Shown here: positions 11,444 to 25,109 of the stretch, in pieces
Layout: each line of letters opens with the position of its first letter
Numbering within the stretch: the stretch's first letter is position 1
Source: Sipunculus nudus
Taxonomy: Eukaryota; Annelida; Sipuncula; Golfingiida; Sipunculidae
Direction of reading: 5' to 3'
NCBI GenBank assembly: GCA_026874595.1
Contig: CM049307.1
Span: forward strand, 39,658,862 to 39,722,861
Length of the DNA stretch: 64,000 nt
The notes under the pieces: generated by a model
What the model was told of the DNA's origin: nothing
Seen by the model: only the letters and a program-made list of their open reading frames with translations
Databases searched by the model: none
Program-made: the position numbers and the translations under genes

Positions 11444-13689
11444 CCTTTTATTTTTTGTTTGCCTTAGGCTTCTTCTGATTTTCACTTATTCAGTCAGTAA
11501 TCTATGTATAACTTTAGCTGAGATCTTTACCTATGTTTCTAAAAGTTAATTTCATGCAAGAACATCGTTGCTGTCTGGAAAGATTATGATTTCTTTTCTA
11601 TACTGTGATGTAATGTTACTGTGATTGTTTTTGAAAGTTATTGAAACAGTAATGAAATATTACAGGGTAAATCCCAATTGCAAGACTGTAGAGGAGAGAA
11701 AGGGTATTCATTCTAACGTCAGTGTATTGGTGTCTTCATGCACATATACATATATACACCAGCAAATACAGTTCCAGCAAACAGTTAAGCAGCGTACAGA
11801 ATTCTAGGAGAATATGGTCTTCGATTCTTTCAATTAACTTATGAAAAACATTTTGTTCTGTATATTTTTTTTAAAATCTTCCTCAGTGGATACCGGTGTT
11901 TTTACCATATTTTTTAACACTTAAGTAAAACCATGCATGCATTTCATATTCTTTTTTTTTCACTTTGCCTCTGATATAATAGAATTCATATGTTACTTCA
12001 GAAAACCACCTTTCAGATAAATTGGAAATAATACTATACTGTCATAGTCTCACTAAAATGACGCACTAACTAATAATTCATTCTGAATTAATTAAATTTA
12101 TAACTAACCTGTGTTTTGAGGAAAACCATAAACTTGTTACAGAAGGACCAATATGGTTAACAAATATGAACGACCATGAACAGTGCCTTAGACTTAGCAC
12201 AGGTCTACGCAGCTACAAACGTTTAATACTTCATTAACCATCCGCAAAGGTAATACAATTAACGCTGCACAAATATAAGAAACAGTGACATTTATGTCAT
12301 ATTCCTTATTTGTCACACTGGATTCTAACCTGCATAAGTTGTCTTCGTGATAATATAATTGAAATCTCAATGTACAATACAATTTACACCTGTTTGTATT
12401 ATTGTCATGACAACAATACCCAACCTAGGAAATATTGCCCGTGTAAAGAAGAATAAAAGGAATTTATTGGAATACACATATATATTTAAATGTCGTGTTA
12501 TAGCCACGTGAAAAGAATCTCGTAAACAAGGGTGGCGGATGTTTTTTATCTACTTAAATGGTGAAACAATCCTGCATTAGGTTAATTTAGTTCGATTTAT
12601 TTCAGATGAAGGCAGACATATCTTAAAATGTCTTGTCTTTCACTCTGGCTACATGCGTCCCTTTGCTGACCAGATGGTAAGGTAAGCTTTATTAACGGCG
12701 GCATGACATGCACATATAGTGTATAGGGCTTGACCGAGGGATAACCCGCTTGACTAGAAATCTGTATTCGAAGGAATGCAAGCCTCTGACATGTGTGTGA
12801 AAGGGGGGGGGGGTCCCTGTTGTTAGACGTAGACTCCCGTTCACCACAGAACTGAGAGCACACGTTTCAGAAACTAAGGAATCCCAGTGGTGAAGTTCAT
12901 ACTTTGTCATTGCCGGTGTACACAAGCCGTACAGTACAAAAAAATAACACTGGACACCCTCCCTTCGAAGAACTTGGCGCCTGCCCATGACCTTGAGGTC
13001 GTCTGGATTTCAGACTATCAGGATGTCTCGAATCCGGTCATGGTCCGGATCCACACCAAAATGTAACGTGTGTAAACCTTAATATAATTTATTTTAAATA
13101 TATATAACTTACTCTCTGGACAGCAGGGGGAATACTGCATATAACATCCCCCTTGCCAAAATGTGTGTGTGTGTGGAGGGGGGGGGACGGTTATATACCC
13201 CCCACATGTGGAAATTCATCCAAAAGTTATATAAAGTACATACAAACAAATATAGAGATGGACTAACAGACTTTCGTGACAACATAACCTTCAGCTTTCC
13301 TGAAAGCAGTAATCATCAAAGTGCGCATGATACCTGCGACAAGGCTTAAACTATTCTGTGGCCCTTTTGAGTGATTGTGTCTCCCTGATGATGAAGTCTC
13401 AAAATAACTTGATTACGGTCTGGCTGCTGTCACATTAACAATGTCCCTGTTGACTGATCCAGACCGATCCCAGGTCGCATTTGGATAGGAAGGAATATTC
13501 GGAAAGTATTCGGAGTATTCCACTGTCACCATAATTTTTCATTATATGCTTAAACATTATGGCGATTAAAATTTAGGAATGATATAATTATACGATATTA
13601 ATTTGGAAAATATAGAAGTTTAAATTGGTTCTGCAGCCGTTACCACTGGTATTGCGAAGGAGGAGCGTGTATGTAGTCATTTTTGTTTG
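11444..13689. other. Gene-free stretch with G-runs
   Basis: G-runs occur near 12799-12810 and 13180-13187. Overlapping open frames at 12597-12988 (minus) cross a C/G-run and show no recognisable domain. Nothing else could be supported. Confidence 0.5.
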
Positions 13690-13693
13690 TGTA

Positions 13694-14276
13694 TGGTACA
13701 TCAAGATAAGGTATCTGTTTTGTTTGCCGGTATGCTTTTTCACGTTACATTCTTTATACATTTTGTCAGCTGTTTGCTTGTGTCGATTTGCCTCGTTTTC
13801 GAATAAAAGAAGCAAAGGTTTTACATTCAGCGGATGTACAGATTTTGCATGGCTGTTGGCTATTGACACTTCAAGTGTCAGGACGCAAATAAGATTTAAT
13901 TCATGTTATTTCCAGACTAACTGTAAACACTTCATTGATTATATACTATTATTTATTTTCGCTGCAGAAATATATAGGTTTAATGTGCATGGTACATTAA
14001 GATAAGGTATCTGTTTTGTTTGCCGGTATGGTTTTTCACGTTACATTCTTTATACATTTTGTCAGCTGTTTGCTTGTGTCGATTTGCCTCGTTTTCGAAT
14101 AAAAGAGGCAAAGGTTTTACATTCAGCGGATGTACAGATTTTGCATGGCTGTTGGCTGTTGACACTTCAAGTGTCAGGACGCAAATAAGATTTAATTCAT
14201 GTTATTTCCAGACGAATTGTAAACACTTTATTGATTATATACTATTATTTAATTTCGCTGCAGAAATATATAGGTT
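13694..14276. repeat. 296-bp tandem duplication
   Basis: The sequence from TGGTACATCAAGATAAGG (13694) recurs from TGGTACATTAAGATAAGG (13990) and runs nearly base for base to the ATATATAGGTTT block near 13978 and 14274. Differences are scattered substitutions plus an insertion around the junction. Each unit holds a short palindrome, GACACTTCAAGTGTC. The matching minus-strand frames at 13588-13869 and 13980-14165 are this repeat read twice and are not supported as genes. Confidence 0.92.
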
Positions 14277-15437
14277 TCTTTGCTTAATAATACACAGTCA
14301 CCACTAAATATAGCTGATATGTCTCCCAGAGCGTCTCGAAAATGATATCCTATTTCAATTATACTCAAAGTAATATGTTATCTAATGTAAGGCTGCGACC
14401 AAAATAGCAATCATCATAAACACAATTGGATCGAAATACCAAGCAGCGTCTTCAGATTGATATCTCTAGTTTTCTATAAAAAATGTTCACCTTTCTTGGT
14501 TAAAATAGAGACCAAGCAAGATTAAAATTTATTTCAGTCATTATTTCCAACTTGACAAGTATCAGCTGAACTAGGAATTAATGAATACAGCATCAGATTA
14601 CTCGGCTTAATTCTTTTTGGTTAATGTTACTTTGATAAGTTGTTTAATTGGAAGAGATTTTGTGAGAGAGTTTTGTAATTTAATAATATTTATAGATGTA
14701 TAATAACTATATATGGGGATTATATAATAATTGCTTCCTATCACCGTTACAAATTAATTGACAAAAAATGTTAAATCATATAATATTGCAGCTTATTACA
14801 TGGCAATTGTCGTAAAGTATGATATAATTATGATAAAACGTGCATTACATATATGATATTAATATATACTACCCGATTATCATACTGCAACTTAAAGACC
14901 AGTTTAGTTTCATCCGAAATACGACAGATGGCAATATAATATAAGGAAGACTGGCTAAAATATTTTAATATTGATAGATAACACAACAAGACACCTATGA
15001 AAGGTGAACATCTTTCTCCACAGGCCGTGGAAACAACATACCTATCAAACCGACTGCGCTTATTATTCAGGATGTCATCACTGTGGGGTGCCACGTGTAT
15101 ATTTGTTGTAGAGTTTTTTATTTGCTTGTAATAATATTAACTATATCTCCGATATTACACATTTTGAGTGATATTTATCTAAATGTAGATGCCAGAATCT
15201 AGATGAGGTGATTTCGAGCATTGTGACCCTGCGGTGGTACCTGTAGTTTTCCAATGATCACAGGTCAAGTGAACACAGAGCTTTAACTGTCATCCCTAAT
15301 ATGAGACTCAATGCATACCTAAATAAAAACCTAGGTTCATGGTTGATGGTCATCGGGTCACATCCGTAAAACTACCATAGTAAATGGTGACATTTAATCA
15401 TGACAGCTCCGACTATTCTGAGCTCACTAACCTTCCG
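14277..15437. other. Gene-free AT-rich stretch
   Basis: Very AT-rich with no repeat resolved. The 88-codon minus-strand frame at 14828-15094 has no recognisable domain. Confidence 0.5.
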
Positions 15438-15648
15438 CAATCCAGATGTCTCTCTTATTATTTTGAGTACATGAAAAGGCGCTGAATCCAGAAGACTAAT
15501 TGTTCAAAGTATACGGAAGGCCCTGAATCCAGACGAAGTTCTTATTATTCCGAGTACACGGAAAGACCTAAATCCAGACGAAGTTCTTATTATTCCGAGT
15601 ACATGGAAAGACCTGAATCCAGACGACTACTATTGTTCCTAGTACATA
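15438..15648. repeat. ~45-bp tandem repeat array
   Basis: GAGTACA-type unit starts lie at 15465, 15507, 15552 and 15597, each followed by GGAAAGACCTGAATCCAGAC-like sequence and TTATTATTCC. A partial unit lies to the left. Period is 42-45 bp; the two central units are closest to each other. Confidence 0.9.
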
Positions 15649-17257
15649 ATATTTATTTTGAAAATGCTAATCACAATAAGTATTAAAATCCATTAAATAG
15701 AACTGCAGAGAATAATTCAGACAGAATTAATACAATAGCTTTCGTCGCAGTTGATCAGACAGAACATGATTTAAGTTATATGTTTTATCATCCGGAAGAG
15801 GAATTTGCAGATGCACGAGATGAAGACAACCTTTGCAGTTTAAAAAACAATGAACTGTTTCATTGTTCAATCTTCCTGGTCGTGATCTGGGTACGAAATT
15901 CATAATCTGCAAATGTGTCACGTTTTGAGAATAAATTACATATAAATATATTCATTACAAACATGAAACAAAATCACCATGGGATGAACATTAAACACAA
16001 ACATTTTAATTTTTAACTATATAACTTAAACATATGCCTCTTGTGGCACGGTTCCGGAATAAATTTCTAGCTGTCCATGGGTTATGAACCTGAGTTTGCA
16101 TGGGGTGTTTCAAAACGCGCTAGTTATTTTCGCTGGTGTCTAGACAATTGGGGCCAGATATAATTAAAAGTTATGGCCAAATTAGATTTTTCTGAATTTT
16201 CCGGATAAATAATAAATCAGCCGTGCATAAGCCAAATCATGATTAAATGAAGGATTCAGTAGTCCCATTTGAAAACAGGATGGGCTTGATGAAGGACGCC
16301 AGTCAATATGTTTTATTCAAATAATCAATTAGTTAAGGCTGATTAGTCATAGATATTTCCTATTTTCATTTTTCAAGAATACATAATGAAATACATGAAC
16401 TGTATCTACGTATTTTGTCGTATGTAAACGTTACATACTTATTCAACAGAATTATTATATTTTCAAAGGTTAGGGTGATAATCAAGTTTAATATTATTAT
16501 ATTCTGGATATAATTTGGATCATCACAATACGTATTTAATTTGAAGGCTTCTTCACTCATATTCTTCGATCAAGAAACAATCCCGACTTATCATACCTTC
16601 ACCCGAGGTATTATGTTTTATCATCTTTGGCTGGCTGGTTGTCTGTGGTAGGTTAGTCTTTATTAACTTTAGCAACCAAAAAGACATGTACTCATTTTGA
16701 TAAATTTGTGTGGAGGGTTTGGGTAAATTTTTTATATATAATCTTGTTTTGTACAGATGATTAATAAAAACTGTATATATATATATCCCGGCGTTCGGCA
16801 ATAGACTTGATGCAACCAAAGGTTATTGAACCGTGACACACTATGCTGTGGTCTTGCAGTTGTAGATTTCTAGTCTAACGCGTATCTGGCGTAGGTGTTC
16901 TAGTAGTCTCGGGCTACGTCTCTTAAGTAACATGTTTTCGGTTTAAGTATAAGACCAAAAATAAAATATAAGACCAAATGGGGGTAATGAAGTGTGAAAG
17001 AAGAAGATACTTTTGCGAAAATTATTTTTTTAATTCCTGTTTGTTAAAACCTAATCTCAGTTTATTTCTTCATTATAATCTGCATAACGATGTCATAAAA
17101 GGGAAAAAGAACAATCGGTTATATTATATTGCAGATTAGACGTTTATAGGTGCTCAAAATATGACTTTCGCTGCAAAGTCAGCAGAATATGACCTAACAT
17201 CAGATTTACAATAAAAGTCCATTTTATCAAGACCAACCGGGATACAAATTTATAACT
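15649..17257. other. Gene-free stretch
   Basis: AT-rich DNA with a short TA patch near 16771-16787. The minus-strand frames at 15727-15921, 16366-16560 and 16553-16819 lack recognisable domains. Confidence 0.5.
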
Positions 17258-17499
17258 GTCGAGGTTTAACGGTTACCCGTTGGGCTTGGACAGCTGAGTG
17301 GTAAAACGCTCGGCCCTCTCCGCTGAGAATGGGTTGTAGTGGCCCGTCCAAGGTCGGTGGTTTTATCCTGGGCTTCCGGTTTCCTTCCCCCTTACTGACT
17401 ACCGAGAGCCAACATCCGAGCCATGGAGAGTGCCTCGTATTAGTTATTATAACTAGTTGTACAATCAATGTAAAATAAATTCAGTTTAAAAAAAAATTT
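17258..17499 (+). mobile_element. tRNA-derived SINE-like element
   Basis: CAGCTGAGTGG (17291) matches the Pol III A-box consensus at all but the first position. GGTTTTATCCT (17359) is a degraded B-box. The B-box is followed by a TTCCGGTTTCCTTCC block of a kind I associate with the central domain of invertebrate SINEs (from memory, not searched). The 3' end is TAAATAAATTCAGTTT and an A-run to about 17496. GTTGGGCT occurs at 17279-17286 and again at 17517-17524 and could be target duplication, although the second copy is displaced past the A-run. The minus-strand frame across it is not a gene. Confidence 0.6.
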
Positions 17500-18360
17500 T
17501 AGCCGGCCTGCTAACGGTTGGGCTGATGAACAATCAACTAAGCTCTGACAGAACCTTTCAGTGTGGATTTATTCAGCTTTCCTGGCCTTTGTTTTTTAAA
17601 ACATAATTAAATTGACAACACTAAAATCAGTTCTTGCAATGTAGAGAGACTATCAATCGTCGTACTTGAGCCAGACTCAAGAGCCTAGCCAGGTGGTGCC
17701 TCAGGGGGCTAGTACCGAACAAGCTGGTTTTATAATAATTTCATAAAAAGGAAACGTATGTTATGTAAAGTCACTCCATATTCACGAAGTAGTCAAGTGA
17801 AACAAGTCGACAGTGCACACACGCCGGCACATTCACACATCCGGGGCACCAGTATGTTGTAGGTTTCATTCTGTGCACAGTGACGTCACACGAATTGTAA
17901 AGCGTGTTGATTTTATTCTTGGGCGTTGCGTCACTGAGTACGCTGAGCGCCGGACTTAAATGGCCACTTGGTCAAACTGTATAAATCATATTGCCCGGGG
18001 GCATTGATGTGAACCTTGAATGATGCATCCAATGCGTTCTTCGTGTCTCGAATGTGTCACCGTACATTAAGGGAGAAATTTACGTTTAGTATACCATCCG
18101 GGAACATAGTTTGAAAGCAGTTAATATATGGCGATTATGGACTTCTGTAACAAGGTTTGAGATGCCAATACACATGCGCAACATGCTGGTGTTCATGCTT
18201 CCGGAGAACGAGATCCCCTCATGACGTCATCCCTAATCACACATTCACCAATTACAAGCGCACAAGCACGCTGTCACAAGCGTTAATTACCAGCATTGTT
18301 AAATCAAACATATGTATTGAAAAATTAGTTGATGAAATATCGATCCTCTTTTTAGATGGA
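17500..18360. other. Gene-free stretch
   Basis: Unique-looking DNA with TGACGTCA-like sites near 17880 and 18222. No coding region recognised. Confidence 0.45.
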
Positions 18361-18364
18361 ACAG

Positions 18365-18460
18365 TTTTTTTTTTTTTTTCTTTTTTTTTTTTTGCACAGC
18401 TTACCATAAGTCATCTGAGCTATAGCGATCTCCAATTGTCCGTCGTCCGTGGAGATGTAA
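18365..18460. repeat. T-run and fragment of a dispersed repeat
   Basis: A long T-run (18365-18393, one C) is followed by AAGTCATCTGAGCTATAGCGATCT and CCGTCGTCCGT. The same blocks in the same order open the longer copy at 56384. Confidence 0.7.
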
Positions 18461-19708
18461 AAGAAAAACGGTAGCCTAATAAAAAATTGGTTACATTATA
18501 ATCACAGATAACAGAATATGTATCATTTACACGTCTCTATCACCATCGAAAAATTGAAGAGATTCTGGCCAGCGAGTTCTTCACAGTTGCTGCAACAACT
18601 GCTGAAAACAAGAAATTTGCACTCACCAAAAAAATTGAACAAAACCCATGCAATTCATTCTTAACAACTTTCATAGGACACAATTGCAAAAATACTAAAA
18701 TGACAGCAATCTTAATTGTTAGATTTTCTCAGCGTCAGCCAGGAGTCATGATCCCTGGGTCCCTTGTTTGCTTATGAAAACATGTTGTCCTTTTACTTTT
18801 CAAGTTTATCTCCCAATGGTGTCTGTGACGATGATCGAGTAATTCACACTACTAAGATACTGATCAATGATATGCAATGCAGAATTTTACTGTCTGCAGA
18901 TAATATCCGTTTTAAACAACAAAATGAAGCTGATTTTATCAACATTTGAATTATTGGCTTTGGCTCCATATTATTAATGCTCTCATCAACTTCGCGTTAT
19001 GGCCGCAGGTACCCGCAGCTGTTACAAAAGCAGCCATCTTTTTTACGTTTCCCAGCTCGACCTTTTAAGAAGAATCTTGTATTTTCTTTTGGTTTTGAAT
19101 CTATCCTGCGTAATTACAGACAATTGATGTCTTTCAAGAAGATTTATGGCAGCCCAGGAACAATCAATTATAATTATACTAGAAATTTGTTCCAAAGGCT
19201 GAAATAATACTTTTCCGATGGGGTTCTTAATGTATAATTTCGTATTTTATTAATAAAGATTAATCACCTTATGAAGAAATTTATTGTCATCAAGGTTTTC
19301 GAAAATAATATGATTTTGGACCATCAATTCTTCCATGTAATTATAAATTAAATTACATTAGCTAATTACGTGCATTATCTTCGGTCACGACCACCTGCAC
19401 CGCCGGGGTGAGATGACTCAGATGAAATTCTCTTAATTTTTTTCTCGGAGAACACTGGGACTAAAATGTCGCTTTAATCTGCTTCTTATGGTGGTATTAA
19501 GCAGGTGATGTGAGTAGAAGATTAAATAACTAAATCTCAAAACTGATATATCAAGCTAGCATATTTATTTCCTTCTGATAGTAGACAGTTGATCAACAGA
19601 CGTTGAATTCTTATCTTTATTGTTTCCGGGGCAGGACGATAGGTAATCAAAACATTAAACTCCCGGTAAAGGATGCACAATGCTGGGCCTGATCTATAAA
19701 TAATCAAA
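18461..19708. other. Gene-free stretch
   Basis: Frames at 18764-18949 and 18977-19207 (plus) are short and carry no recognisable domain, though the second is fairly rich in Arg/Lys/Phe. No splice-flanked exon can be defended. Confidence 0.45.
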
Positions 19709-19726
19709 TAGTTTACATATAATATA

Positions 19727-19782
<56 letters not shown>

Positions 19783-19791
19783 TGTAAACTA
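19709..19791. repeat. (TA)n tract inside a perfect 12-bp inverted repeat
   Basis: TAGTTTACATAT at 19709-19720 and ATATGTAAACTA at 19780-19791 are exact reverse complements flanking almost pure TA. The whole 83-bp block is self-complementary. Confidence 0.95.
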
Positions 19792-19944
19792 ATTATATTT
19801 CTTATACTTATTTCATGTTGAAAAAGGGAGGAACTATTTCAAGCAAATGAACCGAATGAGACATCAGGGCAGTCAGTTTCTGCAGTCATTTTATATTTTT
19901 AAAAAAAATATACATTATTTTTTCTAGCCAAGTTGACCAATCTA

Positions 19945-19947
<3 letters not shown>

Positions 19948-20008
<61 letters not shown>
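19948..20008. repeat. (TA)n microsatellite
   Basis: About 30 uninterrupted TA units. The minus-strand open frame through it (repeated Ile-Tyr) is an artefact. Confidence 0.95.
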
Positions 20009-20011
<3 letters not shown>

Positions 20012-23000
20012 CAAATGGTATAACATGCATGTTGCCGTATTGTTTTTGTTATATAAAAAGATACTTTTAGAAGAAATTACGTGATGAGCCATATATTTTA
20101 TTAAAGATTTATTATTACAGAAATGATTTTGAACTGGTATCCCAAGCTCCGAAGTGACACCCGACTGACAGTAGCATCTCCTTTCCGTGGACTTGCTATC
20201 CTGAATTGTCTGTCAGTTAATTATTTAACTGATGTTTGAAACATGGTTTCACTCTCAGGCCCTGCCATACATGAAGCATTCACAGGTCAAATATGTGACA
20301 AAATTGCGGGAAAAGTAAGCTTGGAAGAGATTCTTTGCGGGGGTCTTATGATAATTTTATTAACACACCTACACCACAAGGAGCAAATAAACTTTTCACC
20401 ACCTTAAGCGTACTTAATATTGCACACATAAATCCGATTAATCACCATGCTTAATAGTATGACTATTGTGGAGAGTACAGAATGCATCTGTCGCATGACC
20501 GTCATTTTGTTTCAACATCACCGTCTGGCGAACTGAACTGTAATTGAGAATTCGTCTAAGGTTATAGACAGAGAACATGTGGGTGGCCCTACTAAGAAAA
20601 AGGACCTCTTTTCTCAACTGTGAAACTTTATAATTAACATCATTTTACATTTCATGGAAACACCAGTTTACATTTCACGCTTGCAAAGTCCTTACCACAA
20701 AACACCCATGTGTAAGTAATTTGCCTGGTAAAATATCTTATCAATATAGTACCAAAACTGACTACATCACCCTCTTCACTACATTTATACCTACGCCATA
20801 TGGGTATTTAGAAGCCGCGGTGCATTGTGGGGGGTCAGATTGTGGCGCCAACAAACTCAGAGCCATACATTGTGAGTCCGATACTGTGCAGTGTGATGGG
20901 TCGCTTATTGCTTATTTTGTTCGTTGGGTTGTTCACTAGCAATAGAGCCTTTCCGTTTTAGTCACACCATCGCTACGAAAAAAGCAATAACCAAGCAGCA
21001 CCAAATCTAATTTCGTAAAAGTATAAATATTTAACAACTATACGAAATATCATCAACATTATCTTGTTATTTTATTATAACTCTGTCCCATGCAGCTTTT
21101 TTAATTACTAAAGTAGTACACTCGAGCGTAATAAACCATTGAGTACAGGTTTAAATGGCCATCTGATAAACCTATACTTTTTTTTTGTGTAATACTACCA
21201 GCAGAAAAGGTTGTTTTTTTCAATATAAGATCCAGGTGCATAGAGTCTAACCTGTTCAGCCTCTGTGAGTGCGGTTATCGACATGACAGAACATTATAGC
21301 ATCCTTTCTTTCCTTGTTAGGTCCTTGTTTTTTTCAGGAAAATAGTAGAGACAATGTTGTAAATATGTTGGACTGACAGGAGGCTACAACAGGACGCACT
21401 GCAAGTGGCAGAAACGTCAGCAATACACAAACATAATTCAAAATAGAAGGTTCGATATCTCTTAAATATGATATAATATAGCATTTTCAGATAGCTATGT
21501 ACGACCTTAGAGAAAACAAAATAAAATTACTTTATTAATTTGTTCGAAAGCAAAGAAAGTGTTGTTTTCTGTAGGAGACGGAATGAAGAACGTGTAACTT
21601 TACAACGCAGGTCAAGGCTCAAATCTACACCTATACATATATACATATGAGTATACTTTATCAAAATCAACATATCCCTGTGATAAATTTGCTGAAGAGT
21701 AAACCTCTGTACATATGTTACAACAGCACCTTTGTGAGATAAACATCTTTTCTTAATTTTCATATGTAGCGCTGCAGTATATGAACACTTGTCGTGGATG
21801 CTAATTTCGCCTTATATTTGAGATCTAAGTAAACCGGAATGATCTGTTAACATATGGTCAAGTCTTTCTGAGGTAATGATTGTGACGAAATCACTCTTCA
21901 TGCTCTGCAGAGAGTTAACAATGATTTAATAAAAAGCTCTGTTGGCTTGATCTCGATGTCCAGTCTAACGGACTGATTCTGGTGGACTCAGCAGGCGGGG
22001 AATCTTCCCCTGCTCTCGTCCACTAGTTTCTCCATCAAATTCTTGGAATTATGCTAACAGTTTTTCTTGGAATACCGTGGAAAGACTATCAGTGAGATGT
22101 GTTATTAAACATAGTTGTGGACTTAAAGAGTTCAAACCAACTGCATATCTGGCTTTTGGCGTGGCCCACCAAGCTGCAAACCATGTCTCACTCACCATCC
22201 TATAAATACTAAATCTACAATCCATCTAATCATTTATACTTTCCTTTCTGTACATTTGGTTTTCTTATTCGTTACTCCTTTATTTAGATCTTATATAAGA
22301 CTAGCTGATAAACCCGGTATAGCGGGCTAATTACCGGGGTTTGGGAGATATATTAACTGAGATGTGGAATGTTGGCTCATTTTTTATTCTAAAAGTTAAC
22401 AGAAAATATAGGGTTTCAGTGAGAAACTGTCTCAATAAGATATGTATAAATATTTTTGACATTTATTTTGTGGGGCTGTCCTCGTGGCAAAAAAATTTAT
22501 ACCCCGGTATGTTTACCTTGAAGACCTGGTAATTGATGATGTTAACATTGCGAACCGGAATGAAACGCGGGGGCTTTCAGGTTTTCGATGATATTTGACT
22601 GGATTCTATCGTTGGACGTATAAAAATTAGGTTGATTGAGGAACACATGAAAGATTTATTAAATGTACGTTGCAAGGAAACTTTTCCTGAAGAAAGAAAC
22701 AGAACTATGCATACCTAGAAGTAGCAAAGGCGGACCAAACGGGACTCCATGTAGAGGGTCCGTATTCCATTTTCAGCCACCGCAACCTCTTTTTTTTTCA
22801 TTGTATCAGACAAATTTTGAGGCCTGAAACCCCGACACCACTCCACTCAACCCCACCCCACTTCTGTTCCTGAAATTGGGACCTTGAATAAGGTTTTGTC
22901 ATTAATCCTCTTGGGTTGAACTCTCCTTTTCATAAAGCGAGAAACATGTGTTTTTCTCTTTTACTGATCACGCACGTAAGTGAGAGCCTCGTTACAATGT

Positions 23001-24970
23001 ATGGACCGAAAGGCTAAAATCCCTCACTGAAAGCAAGCGTTATTCATAAGAACAACAGTTGTGTTTGAGGCTGAGAGACCACGATGCAGGCATTCCGGTC
23101 ATTGCCGAAGACAGTTCGGCTGTGCTCGGTCTAACCTCCGTGCAAGTCAGTAAAAACGGAAAAATCACTCAAAATTATATGTACATAAAAAATTATTTAT
23201 TATCATATCACCTATGTCACTGCGGGGATAATAACCTTTGATGTATGGCACACTATTGTACACCACGCGATTTTAGAGAACATTGCGAACAGACGTGAAC
23301 CGAATTCCTTTTATAAGTATTAGATTAGGTAAAAGGTAACTGATCTGCATGTTGTAGAAAAAAAAGCCACCATTAAACGTTATATATTACAAATGATGCT
23401 GGAAAGGACGGAAAATATATGATCGGTCATGTTAAAGTACTTGTTTATAATCTAGATTGGTTTCTTCAATACGGATATACGCATGCATGGAGTCAAATCG
23501 GTATCAGGGAAAACGACGATAATAAAGTAAAGATTCGTTTGTTTTTTAGGAAACATTGAATATGGAATGTATATAGAAAGAAATTATCCGAATGCAGTGA
23601 GTGTACTGAGGAAAGACACAACAAGAGCGGAGAAGACGTGAACAAAATCATAAAACGGAACTATCATACATCTAAAATGTAAAAGACGTGTCTTTAAGTA
23701 AAGGACTTGAGGTCCACAGATGCTATGAAACTGTTCCAGACTAACGTTGTGTTCACGTCACTACGTGCTCTCCTGCCTCGCTCACTTATGTGATAAGCAG
23801 GAAAATACCACTTAGTGCTGGAAAAGACTCCAGCTGGGCCAGTACTCAGGGTGAGTGAATCTGCCGCAATGGACGAACAGCATGCATTAAATACAGGACA
23901 ATTTACATTACGTTCTGTTGTACCTGGTATCAATGTTACCTACTGAGTGAAAAATTATTGCAAATGTGATATTTGCCGTTTAAAAATAACACCCCTGATG
24001 AGGCACCAAGAAAACCATTAGACTTGCCCGTGGTGTTTGTACACCTGACTGCGTCTTTAAACGTACTGTAAAAATCAAAAGGTCAAACCAGTAGGGTACT
24101 TTGATCATTTTTACGCTTCTGAAAAAGCGGACTACCTAACTTCCGGTGGCAAACTGGATTGCGTTTTACCGCCAAGTTTTACAATATTTAAAAGAATTAC
24201 GTCAATGGGGGTGCTGGTGGATTTTCCATAAAGCTGTACTCATCATCAGCAAAGTGAAGCAAAAAGCTATCTGTTATACTTTAAAATACCCCAGGGCCCG
24301 CTATTAATGCTTTATTACTATTGAATGGCGTTGGCAATTGGATGGAATTGCTTCTTTAGTGTAATAAAGCTTCCGTGGAACGGGCCGAAAAAGTATCAGC
24401 TAACTAGGAGAGAATAGTTAACTACAATCTGGGTTAGATTGATGGGTCCGTTTAAACCACGTAGTATCCATGATCAAAGTTGAAGGGTTCAGTGATCAAT
24501 ATTCATATTCTAAAAATGAGACATCTAAGCGCTCTTTAATCAAAGGAACGCTCTCAACGCGGATAATGTTCGTTTCTGAAGTCCTTCTGAAAGAATATTC
24601 GTTTCTCCAGAGAACTGCAGTAATTTGTACCAAAAACCATTAAAAATTATATTTATTTTAAATGATTATAATAAATAATTTTGTATTAGCATGTAATCAT
24701 TTATTTGCTTTAAAGGTCAGATCTATCAGTTTCCGACGTTTGGTCTCAGTTGTTATATCAGAGGAGGCTTCCAAAAAAGTTACTAGAATATTTAGAGTAC
24801 CATTATACTCTGTGCTTAATGTTTTATGTTATGTGCATGAATATGTATTGGAAATATGGCAAGCACTTGTGTTAAGGGATGTCCTGTTTATAATCTATAC
24901 TGTGTGCCATTCAACTGAGTAAATATATTTATATGATTTTAAGATTATGCCGAGCATTTCTTACTGATGT
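20009..24970. other. Long gene-free stretch
   Basis: No exon recognised. Near 22310-22342, AAACCCGGTA and TACCGGGGTTT form an imperfect inverted pair around CCCG...CGGG, with a related ACCCCGGTA again near 22500; this may be the edge of an unrecognised repeat. The frames at 23059-23241 (plus) and 23694-23933 (minus) are more balanced in composition than their surroundings but have no identifiable domain. Confidence 0.45.
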
Positions 24971-25029
24971 TATATATAAATATATATATATATATATATG
25001 TGTATATGTATATTTAGCACACACCCACC

Positions 25030-25107
<78 letters not shown>
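24971..25107. repeat. Compound (TA)n-(CACC)n-(CA)n-(TA)n microsatellite
   Basis: TA units are followed by TGTATATG spacers, ACCC repeats, about 16 CA units, then TA units again. The open frames on both strands here translate only the repeat. Confidence 0.95.
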
Positions 25108-25109
<2 letters not shown>

